From positions 372,001 to 436,000 of the forward strand of contig CAXYDR010000003.1 of the NCBI GenBank assembly GCA_964276095.1: DNA of 64,000 bases, in the 5' to 3' direction. This DNA is from GCA-2733415 sp964276095. GTDB lineage: Bacteria; Bacteroidota; Bacteroidia; Flavobacteriales; Flavobacteriaceae. Below, in pieces: positions 1 through 9,518 of the stretch (positions are counted from its first letter, which is position 1; the number at the start of each line of letters is the position of its first letter). Both the position numbers and the translations under genes were made by a program. Below the pieces are notes generated by a model. That model was given only the letters and a program-made list of their open reading frames with translations. It was not told where the DNA came from and ran no database searches.

Positions 1-771
1 TAATTCTTTTAACTGATCTACATTTGGGTTAGATTTATATAACTCTTGCAAATCATTATAAAATTTATTTTTCACTAAACGTACTGGCGCCAATTCTTTT
101 AAGGTTAATTGTGTATCGCCATCTTGTACACTCACTACTACATTTTTAAATTTCTGATGCGCTGATGATTCTTCACTAGCAACAAATCTACTTCCTACTT
201 GCACTCCATCGGCACCTAAAATCATTGTTGCTAACATCCCTCTTCCTGTTGCAATTCCTCCTGCAGCAATTAATGGAATTTTAATAGCTTGTTTTACCAT
301 AGGGATTAATGTTAAAGTGGTGGTTTCATCTCTTCCGTTATGACCTCCAGCTTCAAACCCTTCAGCAACAATTGCGTCTACACCAGCAGCCTCAGCTTTT
401 AATGCAAATCTCACATTACTAACCACATGCACCACTGTTACACCACGTTTTTTTAACCAAGACGTCCAAGTTTTTGGATTACCTGCAGATGTAAAAACAA
501 TAGACACTCCTTCTTCAATAATGATATCCATTATTTCAGTTATATTAGGATAAAGCATCGGAACATTTACCCCAAATGGTTTTAACGTTGCTTTTTTACA
601 CTTCTGAATATGTTCACGTAAAACATCAGGATACATTGACCCAGCTCCAATCAACCCTAATCCTCCTGCATTACTAACAGCAGAGGCTAATTTCCATCCT
701 GAATTCCAAATCATTCCTGCTTGGACTAACGGATGTTCTATATTGAAAAGTTTACATATTTTATTTTCCAT
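1..771 (-). CDS. nitronate monooxygenase / FMN-dependent oxidoreductase, 3' end cut by window edge
   Basis: I translated this frame directly: 257 codons are open from an ATG at 771 to the window edge, so the C-terminus is missing. It reads as a TIM-barrel FMN enzyme of the nitronate monooxygenase (2-nitropropane dioxygenase, also FabK-like) family. Visible marks are LVQAGMIWNS near the N-terminus, the family signature AEGFEAGGHNG in the middle, then LIAAGGIATG and GADGVQVGSRF, which are the phosphate-binding strands. Such enzymes oxidise alkyl nitronates or related substrates using FMN in the cytoplasm. The true substrate cannot be read from sequence. An enoyl-ACP reductase II role is possible but less likely given the nitronate-type GGHNG motif. 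The gene stands alone, with the T9SS protease gene ending upstream of it on the same strand. Confidence 0.85.
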   Translation of the reverse strand, partial: MENKICKLFNIEHPLVQAGMIWNSGWKLASAVSNAGGLGLIGAGSMYPDVLREHIQKCKKATLKPFGVNVPMLYPNITEIMDIIIEEGVSIVFTSAGNPKTWTSWLKKRGVTVVHVVSNVRFALKAEAAGVDAIVAEGFEAGGHNGRDETTTLTLIPMVKQAIKIPLIAAGGIATGRGMLATMILGADGVQVGSRFVASEESSAHQKFKNVVVSVQDGDTQLTLKELAPVRLVKNKFYNDLQELYKSNPNVDQLKEL

Positions 772-833
772 AAATCTATAATAATCCCTCCTCAGCTTTA
801 AAAGAGGTTTAAAAATTAGTTTGTTATTTATTA

Positions 834-2474
834 CTACTCTTTAACTAATTTCAATGTTTTTGATACATTACCATTAGTAAACTTCAATAAATAAACGCCA
901 CTATTTAAATGTGATACTATAATTATATTATCTGTTGCGTTTACCTCTTGAGTTATTACTTTTTTTCCTAACACATTAAACACTACTACAGAAGCATATT
1001 CCATGCTTTTAGGCAGATTGACTTTAATATTATCAGTTGATGGATTAGGGTAAATTGATATTTCCTCATTTAACTCCAACTCATTTATTGAAAATAACCG
1101 AGCTAATTCTAAATTTGGGATTCCATAACCTAATTCATAATTTGGCATAGTGTAAATCGAGGCAGATTCTTTAACAAATTGAATTATTTCTGCATTAGAT
1201 TTTCCTGGTAATGCTTGCCATAAACATGCTACGCCACCTGCCAATAATGGCGATGAATAAGAAGTTCCGTTTCCTACTGATACAGTTCCTAAAGTGCTAA
1301 TAAACGAAGCTCCTTGGCCCTGAACACAAATATCGGGCTTAAGTCTATTGTCAGATGTCGGTCCTCTAGAACTAAATAACGCGTAATTTCCTTCAAAATT
1401 TACTGCTCCTATAGTAAGTACATTTTCCCCATCTGCTGGCATCCCAACATTACCGCCCCATGATACACTAGTACCTGAGTTTCCTGCTGCATTAATTACC
1501 ACTATTCCTTTTGTATATGCAATTTCAGCTCCTCTTGTTATAAATGAAGTATCTCCATCCAAATCAGTAGTATAATCATAATTATATCTTGATTCATCGA
1601 AAGTTGTATATCCTAAGGAAGTATTAATTATATCTACTCCAACATAATCAGCTTGTTCAGCTGCCATAACCCAATAAGTTTCTTCAGCTGGAGTTTCCGA
1701 TATAGCATCTTCAGAGATATACAAATAGAAACTTGCTTCAGGTGCAGAGCCAATATATTTTGTTACTCCATCATAATACCCAGCCATAAATGACAGTACA
1801 TTTGAACCATGTGAGTGTCCAGTATAAAAATTAGGAGAGTTATTTACAAAATCGTACCCTCCAAGGATTTGTCCGTTGACTCTAATTTTATCAAACCCAG
1901 CATTCGTATCTACATTAGGGAAACCAGCATCAATAACTGCAATTGTTATTCCTGATCCAGTAAAGTTTAGCTCATGTAATTTATGTGCCTTAAACATCTC
2001 TATCTGGTTTTGAGCTTGACCGTAATCATACACAATACTTGAGGTGTTTTCTGTAGAAAACTTATTTTGATGTATTAATTTTGATTTCGAACTAAAAAGC
2101 CTTCCTCCTACATTCAAGGAATCATCAGCAAATTCAATACTATTTATATATGAAAATGCTGTTAACAAAGCGTTTATATTTACTTGTGATCCTATTACAT
2201 GAATTGCATTTAACCATTTAGATGCTCCTACATAAGTAATCCCTGTTGCTCCAGAAATATCTGCGATATAACTTGGGGTTACTGGAACATCCGAAAAATC
2301 AAGAGCTATCCCCTGAACTGTTCTTCTATCTATTGCTTTTTGACTAAGTATTGTAAGAGGATTAGCAAGATGAGTTACCACATTTGCTTTACTTCCTAGA
2401 TAAACCCATGCATGCTCTTGTGAGAAAGAAAAGCTGAAGTTTAGTACAAGTAAGAATAGTAACCCTTTTTTCAT
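834..2474 (-). CDS. S8 subtilisin-like serine peptidase with T9SS sorting tail
   Basis: This is a 546-residue secreted protease. A signal peptide occupies residues 1-19 and a peptidase S8 domain covers about 170-455. The triad is Asp182 (in IAVIDAGF), His222 (SHGSNV) and Ser405 (GTSYSSP), with the oxyanion Asn in NAAGNSG near 331. The last ~75 residues (from about 470) form a type A Por secretion tail, with IYPNPSTDN, GVYLLKFTNG and a terminal KLVKE. Proteins with this tail cross the outer membrane through the type IX secretion system and are usually anchored or released at the surface. The usual HGTHVAG histidine motif is diverged to HGSNVLS. The start is fixed by the signal peptide. The mnmA stop lies 28 bases upstream on the same strand, so the two may be co-transcribed. 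Confidence 0.93.
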   Translation of the reverse strand: MKKGLLFLLVLNFSFSFSQEHAWVYLGSKANVVTHLANPLTILSQKAIDRRTVQGIALDFSDVPVTPSYIADISGATGITYVGASKWLNAIHVIGSQVNINALLTAFSYINSIEFADDSLNVGGRLFSSKSKLIHQNKFSTENTSSIVYDYGQAQNQIEMFKAHKLHELNFTGSGITIAVIDAGFPNVDTNAGFDKIRVNGQILGGYDFVNNSPNFYTGHSHGSNVLSFMAGYYDGVTKYIGSAPEASFYLYISEDAISETPAEETYWVMAAEQADYVGVDIINTSLGYTTFDESRYNYDYTTDLDGDTSFITRGAEIAYTKGIVVINAAGNSGTSVSWGGNVGMPADGENVLTIGAVNFEGNYALFSSRGPTSDNRLKPDICVQGQGASFISTLGTVSVGNGTSYSSPLLAGGVACLWQALPGKSNAEIIQFVKESASIYTMPNYELGYGIPNLELARLFSINELELNEEISIYPNPSTDNIKVNLPKSMEYASVVVFNVLGKKVITQEVNATDNIIIVSHLNSGVYLLKFTNGNVSKTLKLVKE

Positions 2475-2501
2475 TACGATGTTTAATTTGAGGACAACAA
2501 G

Positions 2502-3689
2502 TTACGAAATAACTCCCGACCCTATCAGTTCATCACCTATATAAAAAGCTGCAAATTGACCTTCTGTTATTGCGCTTTGTGCATTTTCAAAATGAACATA
2601 CAATCCATTTTCTGATTTATATAACAATGCATTTTGCAAAGGCTGACGATATCTTATCCTTGCATCTACTTTTAATTCAGCACCAGTTTCTAATTGCATA
2701 TCTTCTCTTATCCAATGCAACTCCTCATTGCTAATAAATAATGCCTTTCGGAATAATCCTGGATGATTACTTCCCTGACCAGTGTAAATAACATTTTCAT
2801 TAACATCAGTATCTATTACAAATAAAGGCTCAGGAGTTCCTCCAACAGCCAAACCTTTACGCTGTCCTTTTGTAAAATAATGTGCTCCTTGATGCTTCCC
2901 TACTATTTTACCGTCAGTAACTTTATATTCATATTTCTTAGCAAGAAAAGACAACTCCTCAACTTTATTTGAGAAACTTGGTTTTTCAATTGTATAAATT
3001 GAATTATTTGCGGGGATCTCAACAATCACTCCTTCTTTTGGAGCTAATTTTTGTTGTAAAAATTCTGGCAAACGCACCTTACCTATGAAACATAACCCTT
3101 GAGAATCTTTTTTATCTGCTGTAATTAATTCTTGTTCAGCTGCTATTTTTCTTACTTCTGGCTTGGTTAACTCTCCAATTGGGAACATTGCTCTTGACAA
3201 TTGTTCTTGAGATAATTGACATAAAAAATACGATTGATCTTTATTTCCGTCAAGTCCAGCCTTAAGTTGATATATTTCTTTACCGTTCTCCTCTATAATT
3301 CCTTTTCTACAATAATGACCTGTTGCAACATAATCCGCCCCTAAATCTAATGCGATTTTTAAAAACACATCAAATTTTATTTCTCTATTACATAAAACAT
3401 CAGGATTTGGAGTACGACCAATTTCGTATTCTTTAAACATGTAGTCTACAATACGATCTTTATACTCTACTGATAAATCAACAGTTTGAAAAGGAATTCC
3501 TAATTTTTCTGCAACCAACATTGCGTCATTACTATCATCTAGCCAAGGACATTCATTAGAAACTGTTACCGTATCATCATGCCAATTTTTCATAAACAAG
3601 CCTATCACCTCATATCCTTGTTCTTTTAACAAATATGCTGTGACACTTGAATCTACTCCTCCTGATAAACCAACTATTACTCTTTTCAC
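2502..3689 (-). CDS. mnmA: tRNA-specific 2-thiouridylase MnmA
   Basis: This 395-residue cytoplasmic enzyme puts sulfur on U34 of tRNA-Lys, -Glu and -Gln. The N-terminus has the ATP-pyrophosphatase P-loop GLSGGVDSS (residues 8-16). The two catalytic cysteines are visible: Cys100 in PNPDVLCN and Cys200 in [10 protein letters not shown]. The TGHYCRK and [10 protein letters not shown] motifs are typical of the family, and the C-terminal beta-barrel (about 290-395) includes [13 protein letters not shown]. The length is slightly above the usual 360-380 because of an insert near 225-260, a feature I believe is common in Bacteroidota. A hairpin terminator belonging to the upstream gene separates the two, so mnmA probably has its own promoter. 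Confidence 0.96.
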   Translation of the reverse strand: MKRVIVGLSGGVDSSVTAYLLKEQGYEVIGLFMKNWHDDTVTVSNECPWLDDSNDAMLVAEKLGIPFQTVDLSVEYKDRIVDYMFKEYEIGRTPNPDVLCNREIKFDVFLKIALDLGADYVATGHYCRKGIIEENGKEIYQLKAGLDGNKDQSYFLCQLSQEQLSRAMFPIGELTKPEVRKIAAEQELITADKKDSQGLCFIGKVRLPEFLQQKLAPKEGVIVEIPANNSIYTIEKPSFSNKVEELSFLAKKYEYKVTDGKIVGKHQGAHYFTKGQRKGLAVGGTPEPLFVIDTDVNENVIYTGQGSNHPGLFRKALFISNEELHWIREDMQLETGAELKVDARIRYRQPLQNALLYKSENGLYVHFENAQSAITEGQFAAFYIGDELIGSGVIS

Positions 3690-3727
3690 AAATTTCTTTT
3701 TTAAAGGTGCAAAGTTACAAATAAAAA

Positions 3728-3745
3728 AAAGGTCCGAAGACCTTT
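3728..3745 (-). terminator. Rho-independent terminator of the YwqK-like gene
   Basis: AAAGGTC-CGAA-GACCTTT forms a 7-bp stem with a tetraloop. On the minus strand it runs straight into a T-tract. It lies just after the stop of the gene at 3778-4479. Confidence 0.8.
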
Positions 3746-3777
3746 AAAATTTGATAAATACTTTACAGAATTTATTA

Positions 3778-4479
3778 TTAATTTTTCTTCTTTTTCAATG
3801 GGTTATTGGTAAGTGTATAGTCCTTTTTCTTAACTAACTTCCCATTTTCATAATACTTCCATACCCCTTGAGGTTTGTCCATTTTATATTTTCCTGTAAG
3901 TGATTTTTTTCCTGATTTATCATATTCAGCAAATACCCCATCTGTTTTTCCTTTTACAAAAATATACTCACTAGTCAAGCTCCCATTTGGAGCATACATT
4001 ATTTTTTTCCCATGTTCCAAATCGTTTTTAAACTCTTGGGTCTGTAAAATTTTTCCATCTTCATAAAAAGATGTTTTTGTACCGTTTAACATTCCATCTT
4101 TATATTCTTCTTTTTCAATCAATACACCAGTATTTCTTTCGTAAGAAGACCAAACACCAATACGTTTCTTTCCGTTCATTTTACCTTCTGATAAAAATAT
4201 CCCTTTTGAAGTATAATATCTTACTAAAATAATATCCGAATCTGGAGAAAACACTTTTATACATGAAGGATGCTTCCCTTTTGGCTCTTTATGAAAAAAC
4301 TCAAAAACTCCAACTTCTTTACCATGATTAAACTGTCCTTTATATCTTGGATTCTCAGAGTCATCGTAATATTTCATCCATTTTCCGTGACGTTTTCCAT
4401 TTTCATCAAATGAATTTAAATCTTGCCCGAAGATATTAGATATAAAAAATAGGGTTATAAGTAGAAGTATTTTTTGCAT
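3778..4479 (-). CDS. secreted MORN-repeat protein, YwqK antitoxin-like family
   Basis: This is a 233-residue protein with an N-terminal signal peptide (residues 1-19, ending IFGQ). The rest is a series of MORN-variant repeats of the type G-K-x-x-G-x-W-x-x-Y: NGKRHGKWMKYY, NGKKRIGVWSSY, DGMLNGTKTSFY, KTDGVFAEYD and MDKPQGVWKYYENGKLVKKK. The family is commonly annotated as YwqK antitoxin after Bacillus YwqK. In Bacteroidota most members are exported and their role is unknown, so a toxin-antitoxin role should not be assumed. No toxin gene is next to it. The C-terminus is lysine-rich. It is probably a single-gene unit ending at the hairpin at 3728-3745. Confidence 0.8.
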   Translation of the reverse strand: MQKILLLITLFFISNIFGQDLNSFDENGKRHGKWMKYYDDSENPRYKGQFNHGKEVGVFEFFHKEPKGKHPSCIKVFSPDSDIILVRYYTSKGIFLSEGKMNGKKRIGVWSSYERNTGVLIEKEEYKDGMLNGTKTSFYEDGKILQTQEFKNDLEHGKKIMYAPNGSLTSEYIFVKGKTDGVFAEYDKSGKKSLTGKYKMDKPQGVWKYYENGKLVKKKDYTLTNNPLKKKKN

Positions 4480-4533
4480 GGTGGTGTTTATTATTTATTA
4501 ATAACGCAATTTACTATTATTTAGTATAGCAAA

Positions 4534-4558
4534 AAAGCTGCCAAAAAATGACAGCTTT
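4534..4558 (-). terminator. Rho-independent terminator of yidC
   Basis: AAAGCTG (4534-4540) pairs with CAGCTTT (4552-4558) around an A-rich loop. On the minus strand the stem is followed by TTT and an AT-rich tract, just past the yidC stop. Confidence 0.75.
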
Positions 4559-4582
4559 AGAATTCTTGATTTATAAAGGTAT

Positions 4583-6496
4583 TTATTTTTTAATCTTTTT
4601 CTGCTTATCAGCCTCTTCCATCATTTCTTGCATTTTCTTCTGGAATTTATTTTGCTTCTTAGGCTTCTTTTTAGTCTCGTTTATTTTTGCTAAAATTTTA
4701 TCCTCATCAATAAAGAACTTCTTAATAGCAAGCATTATTGTTATGGTTAATAAGTTTGATACAAAGTAGTATAAACTTAATCCACTAGCGTAGTTATTAA
4801 AGAATACTAACATCATTAATGGAGAGAAATACAACATGTATTTCATCATTTTTTGCATATCAGGCATCCCTTCTTGTACTGGCTGTTGCATGTTAGCTTG
4901 TTGACTTTGTGTCATACGCATGTAAAAGAAAATAGCTACAGATGCAAATATTGGGAATAAACTTATGTGATCACCATATAACGGTATCTTAAAACCTTCA
5001 GGGAAAGCGAAAACACTATCATAAGCTGCTAAATCTTCTGCCCATAAAAAGTTTTTCTGGCGCAATCCAATTTCAGATGGAAAGAAACGGAATAGAGCAA
5101 AGAATATTGGCATTTGTAATACAGCTGGTATACAACCAGACATCATACTTACTCCAGATTCCCGTTGCATTTTCATTGTTTCCTGCTGACGCTTCATTGC
5201 ATCTTTCTTATCTGGATACTTAGCGTTAATCTTTTCCATTTCTGGACGTATAACTTTCATCTTAGCACTTGACAAGTATGATTTGTATACTAATGGTGAC
5301 ATGAAAATACGTACTACAATCGTCATTAAAATAATGATTGCTCCATAGCCTAAACTAGCTCCTAAATTGGCACTTAAAAACCCGAATATTGGAATGAATA
5401 GAAATTTGTTAATCCAACCAAAAATACCCCAACCTAAGTTTACATTTTTCTCTAAACCTAAATCAGTATATGATTTTAAAATTTGATAATCGTTAGGCCC
5501 AAAGTACCAAGACATATTTTGACTAATTTCTCCACCAGTAACATTTAATGGAGTTTGTAATTCGAACCCTTTTAAAAACTCTGCATCAGTTGTATCGCTT
5601 TCAATATAATTAGCTTGGTTAACCGTAATTTTCTTAAATGTAGTTTCAGCTAATAATATAGATGAAAAGAAATGTTGCTTGAAACCAATCCAATTCACGT
5701 TTTCAGCAATATCATCTCCTTCTGTCAATCCTAAACACTCTAAGTCACCATCTTGAAAAAAGTGAATAGCGGTATTTTGATTTTCATAAGTTAAACTCTT
5801 CTCATTAACACGAGCTTTCAAGTTCCAGTTTAAGTCTACTCCATTAGAAGTATTTATTACATTACTTAGTCCTTGAGATTTAATGGTAAAATCTACCATA
5901 TAATTATTAGCCTGAATTTCATATCTGTACTCTAAAAACTGAGTAGCAGAAACCTTCAACTTCATTGAGACTACTTGATTTCCTCCATTTTTAGATATTG
6001 TAGGTTCAAAATATAAATCCTTCGTATTTAATATTCTATTGTCAGTAGTTGTTAACTTAATATTTAATGATGCATTCTCATCTTTTATTAAGTATAACGG
6101 TTTTTGATCGTGAGTTTTAAAATCTTTTAACTCAACAGAACTTAAATACCCTCCTTTATTAGAAAAGTTTAATTTTAAAAGATCGTTAGTGATTTCTGTA
6201 ACTTTATCCGTTGCAGAAGGTAAACTTGCGCTGTAAGCAAAAGTCCCTAATTTATTATTTAACTGAACTAAAGACGCAGAGTCTTTAACAGCGTTGGTAG
6301 AAAAATCGTTTTCAGTAACAACTTTTGTTTTTGCTTTTTCAGGAGAAGCTTCTTTAACAACTTCTTCAGTTTTTTTAGCATTTTCCAGTTTTAGTTCCTC
6401 TTCTGTTGGTCTGTTATTGTAAAACATCCAAGTTACTAACCCCATTATCAGTACGTACCCAATAAGTTGTTTTGGGTTAAACTTTTTTTCTTCCAT
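4583..6496 (-). CDS. yidC: membrane protein insertase YidC
   Basis: This 637-residue inner-membrane insertase and chaperone helps proteins into the membrane alone or with SecYEG. One N-terminal membrane segment (about 11-26, VLIMGLVTWMFYNN) is followed by a long periplasmic beta-domain (about 60-360). The conserved five-helix core (about 370-600) includes GWINKFLFIPIFG, the cytoplasmic helical hairpin (KVIRPEMEKINAKYPDKKDAM, here in part), MSGCIPAVLQMPIFFALF and FNNYASGLSLYYF. The C-terminus is very lysine-rich, as expected for ribosome contact. The length matches Bacteroidota YidC. It follows pyrG on the same strand after a terminator, an order I know from other Flavobacteriia. Confidence 0.97.
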   Translation of the reverse strand: MEEKKFNPKQLIGYVLIMGLVTWMFYNNRPTEEELKLENAKKTEEVVKEASPEKAKTKVVTENDFSTNAVKDSASLVQLNNKLGTFAYSASLPSATDKVTEITNDLLKLNFSNKGGYLSSVELKDFKTHDQKPLYLIKDENASLNIKLTTTDNRILNTKDLYFEPTISKNGGNQVVSMKLKVSATQFLEYRYEIQANNYMVDFTIKSQGLSNVINTSNGVDLNWNLKARVNEKSLTYENQNTAIHFFQDGDLECLGLTEGDDIAENVNWIGFKQHFFSSILLAETTFKKITVNQANYIESDTTDAEFLKGFELQTPLNVTGGEISQNMSWYFGPNDYQILKSYTDLGLEKNVNLGWGIFGWINKFLFIPIFGFLSANLGASLGYGAIIILMTIVVRIFMSPLVYKSYLSSAKMKVIRPEMEKINAKYPDKKDAMKRQQETMKMQRESGVSMMSGCIPAVLQMPIFFALFRFFPSEIGLRQKNFLWAEDLAAYDSVFAFPEGFKIPLYGDHISLFPIFASVAIFFYMRMTQSQQANMQQPVQEGMPDMQKMMKYMLYFSPLMMLVFFNNYASGLSLYYFVSNLLTITIMLAIKKFFIDEDKILAKINETKKKPKKQNKFQKKMQEMMEEADKQKKIKK

Positions 6497-6522
6497 TCTA
6501 AATATTATTTTTTATACATAAA

Positions 6523-6548
6523 AACACACTACTAGATGAGTGTGCTTT
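6523..6548 (-). terminator. Rho-independent terminator of pyrG
   Basis: aacacact (6523-6530) pairs with agtgtgctt (6540-6548) with an 8-9 base loop. The minus strand then runs into a T-tract. It lies between the pyrG stop (6611) and the yidC start (6496). Confidence 0.7.
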
Positions 6549-6610
6549 TATCCTTCAATTTTATTAATCAAACAAAACTCCAAAAGTCATTTTAATGACG
6601 TATTGGCATG

Positions 6611-8260
<1,650 letters not shown>

Positions 8261-8352
8261 TCAATTGCAATAGTTAAGTGAAAAGTATTTTAGGTGCTAA
8301 TAGTTTTCTAGTATTGAACTTTAACCTCCTGAATATTTGAATAGAATTAAAT

Positions 8353-8616
8353 CTATTTTGGAAACTTTTGTTTTATATTTCTAACCAAATCTTCTAACCC
8401 GTTTAACTGCAACTCATACACCAATTGCAACATTTCACCTAGTTGACCCTTAGGAAATCCTTTGTTATTATACCACACAATATAATGCTCAGGTAAATTG
8501 ATTAAATCCCTACCTTTATATTTACCAAATGGCATTTGGGTATGCGCTAATTTTATGAGATATTCTTGATTACTTACTGGCAAACTGAGTTCTTTTTTGA
8601 AGTTCTGAATCAACAT
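8353..8616 (-). CDS. DUF3820 family protein
   Basis: This is a small cytoplasmic protein (87 residues from the ATG at 8616). The core MPFGKYKGRDLINLPEHYI...WYNNKGFPKGQLGE is the DUF3820 signature, a family of short proteins resembling putative quorum-sensing-regulated virulence factors, with no firm biochemical function. The ATG start implies a 47-base overlap with the upstream DUF922 gene. A TTG at 8583, giving a start at LPVSNQEYL, would nearly remove the overlap and match where relatives usually begin, so the start is uncertain. It is the last gene of a four-gene unit (LysM protein, OsmC, DUF922, DUF3820). Confidence 0.8.
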   Translation of the reverse strand: MLIQNFKKELSLPVSNQEYLIKLAHTQMPFGKYKGRDLINLPEHYIVWYNNKGFPKGQLGEMLQLVYELQLNGLEDLVRNIKQKFPK

Positions 8617-9112
8617 TTAACCGCCACCTTTTTTGTGCAGCTTCGTTTTTAGAATGATCTGTTTCTAAATCATATTTTTCTTGAAATGAAGTTTTTTCTT
8701 TTGTAATTCTTTTATAAACAGCTTTTATTTCTGCTTTTACGCTATTTGTAAAAGTCATTTTACTTAACTCTTCTCTAAATTTTCTCGTATAAAGTTCAGT
8801 TATATCAAAATGTAATTGCTCGTGCTTCAATAATTCTTTATCTCCCTTATACCTCCTTTTTACCCAAGATTTGTTGGCTACAAAAAAACAATTCACTTTA
8901 TAATTCACATACACTTCTCCATTAACTACATCGGCTGAAAACCCGTATGACATTCCTGAAAAAGTAATTGCTGCATACGGATGACTATAATCTGGAACTG
9001 ACTTAAAATCTTCCCATGTTAATTTTTGACCACTCTTCCATGGCATCTCTTCATCTTGAGCTACCAAAAATTGGAATGAAATAAAAAATAATATGAAAAT
9101 AATTCTATTCAT
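8570..9112 (-). CDS. DUF922-type secreted protein with HExxH-like motif
   Basis: This is a 180-residue protein with a signal peptide (residues 1-18, ending FLVAQ). It has the layout of the DUF922 family, which is described as secreted Zn-dependent protease-like. There is an N-terminal LTWEDFKSVPD motif, then the metal-site motif KHEQLHFDITELYTRKF (HEQLH matches HExxH, residues about 93-97), then charged helices. Actual proteolytic activity is not established from sequence. Its ATG overlaps the osmC stop by one base (TAATG) and its 3' end overlaps the DUF3820 gene, so these genes are translationally coupled. Confidence 0.78.
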   Translation of the reverse strand: MNRIIFILFFISFQFLVAQDEEMPWKSGQKLTWEDFKSVPDYSHPYAAITFSGMSYGFSADVVNGEVYVNYKVNCFFVANKSWVKRRYKGDKELLKHEQLHFDITELYTRKFREELSKMTFTNSVKAEIKAVYKRITKEKTSFQEKYDLETDHSKNEAAQKRWRLNVDSELQKRTQFASK

Positions 9113-9516
9113 TACAACCAGTTAAATGTTATATTTTTTTCAATATCATCATGTAAACTAAAATAGACTGGACAAGTTAATGCTGCCCTTTCCAAAATAG
9201 TTTTTGTAGCCTCGTCAAAAGCGAAAGGCAATTTAAACACGACATCAACTTTAGTGATTCTACGTGGATTTACTCCCATTGTTTTAGTAACATCAGCAGA
9301 AGCTCCTTCTATATTAATTTCATTTGCATTCGCCTTAACTCCCATAATTGTCAGCATACAACTAGCCAAAGCCGTAGCAACAGTATCTGTTGGTGAAAAA
9401 GCTTCTCCTTTACCGTTATTATCTACTGGTGCATCAGTGATAATTTCATTTCCTGATCTTAAATGAACTGATACTGTTCGTAAAGCTCCTTTATAGGTTA
9501 CATTAGATGTTGTCAT
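9112..9516 (-). CDS. OsmC family peroxiredoxin-like protein
   Basis: This 134-residue cytoplasmic protein has the two redox cysteines of the OsmC/Ohr fold: Cys53 in TALASCMLTIMG and Cys115 in ALTCPVYFSL. OsmC proteins reduce organic hydroperoxides, usually with lipoyl or thiol partners. The sequence looks like the YhfA/OsmC-like branch rather than Ohr. It starts two bases after the LysM gene stops and overlaps DUF922 by one base, so it is in an operon. Confidence 0.88.
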   Translation of the reverse strand: MTTSNVTYKGALRTVSVHLRSGNEIITDAPVDNNGKGEAFSPTDTVATALASCMLTIMGVKANANEINIEGASADVTKTMGVNPRRITKVDVVFKLPFAFDEATKTILERAALTCPVYFSLHDDIEKNITFNWL

Positions 9517-9518
9517 AA

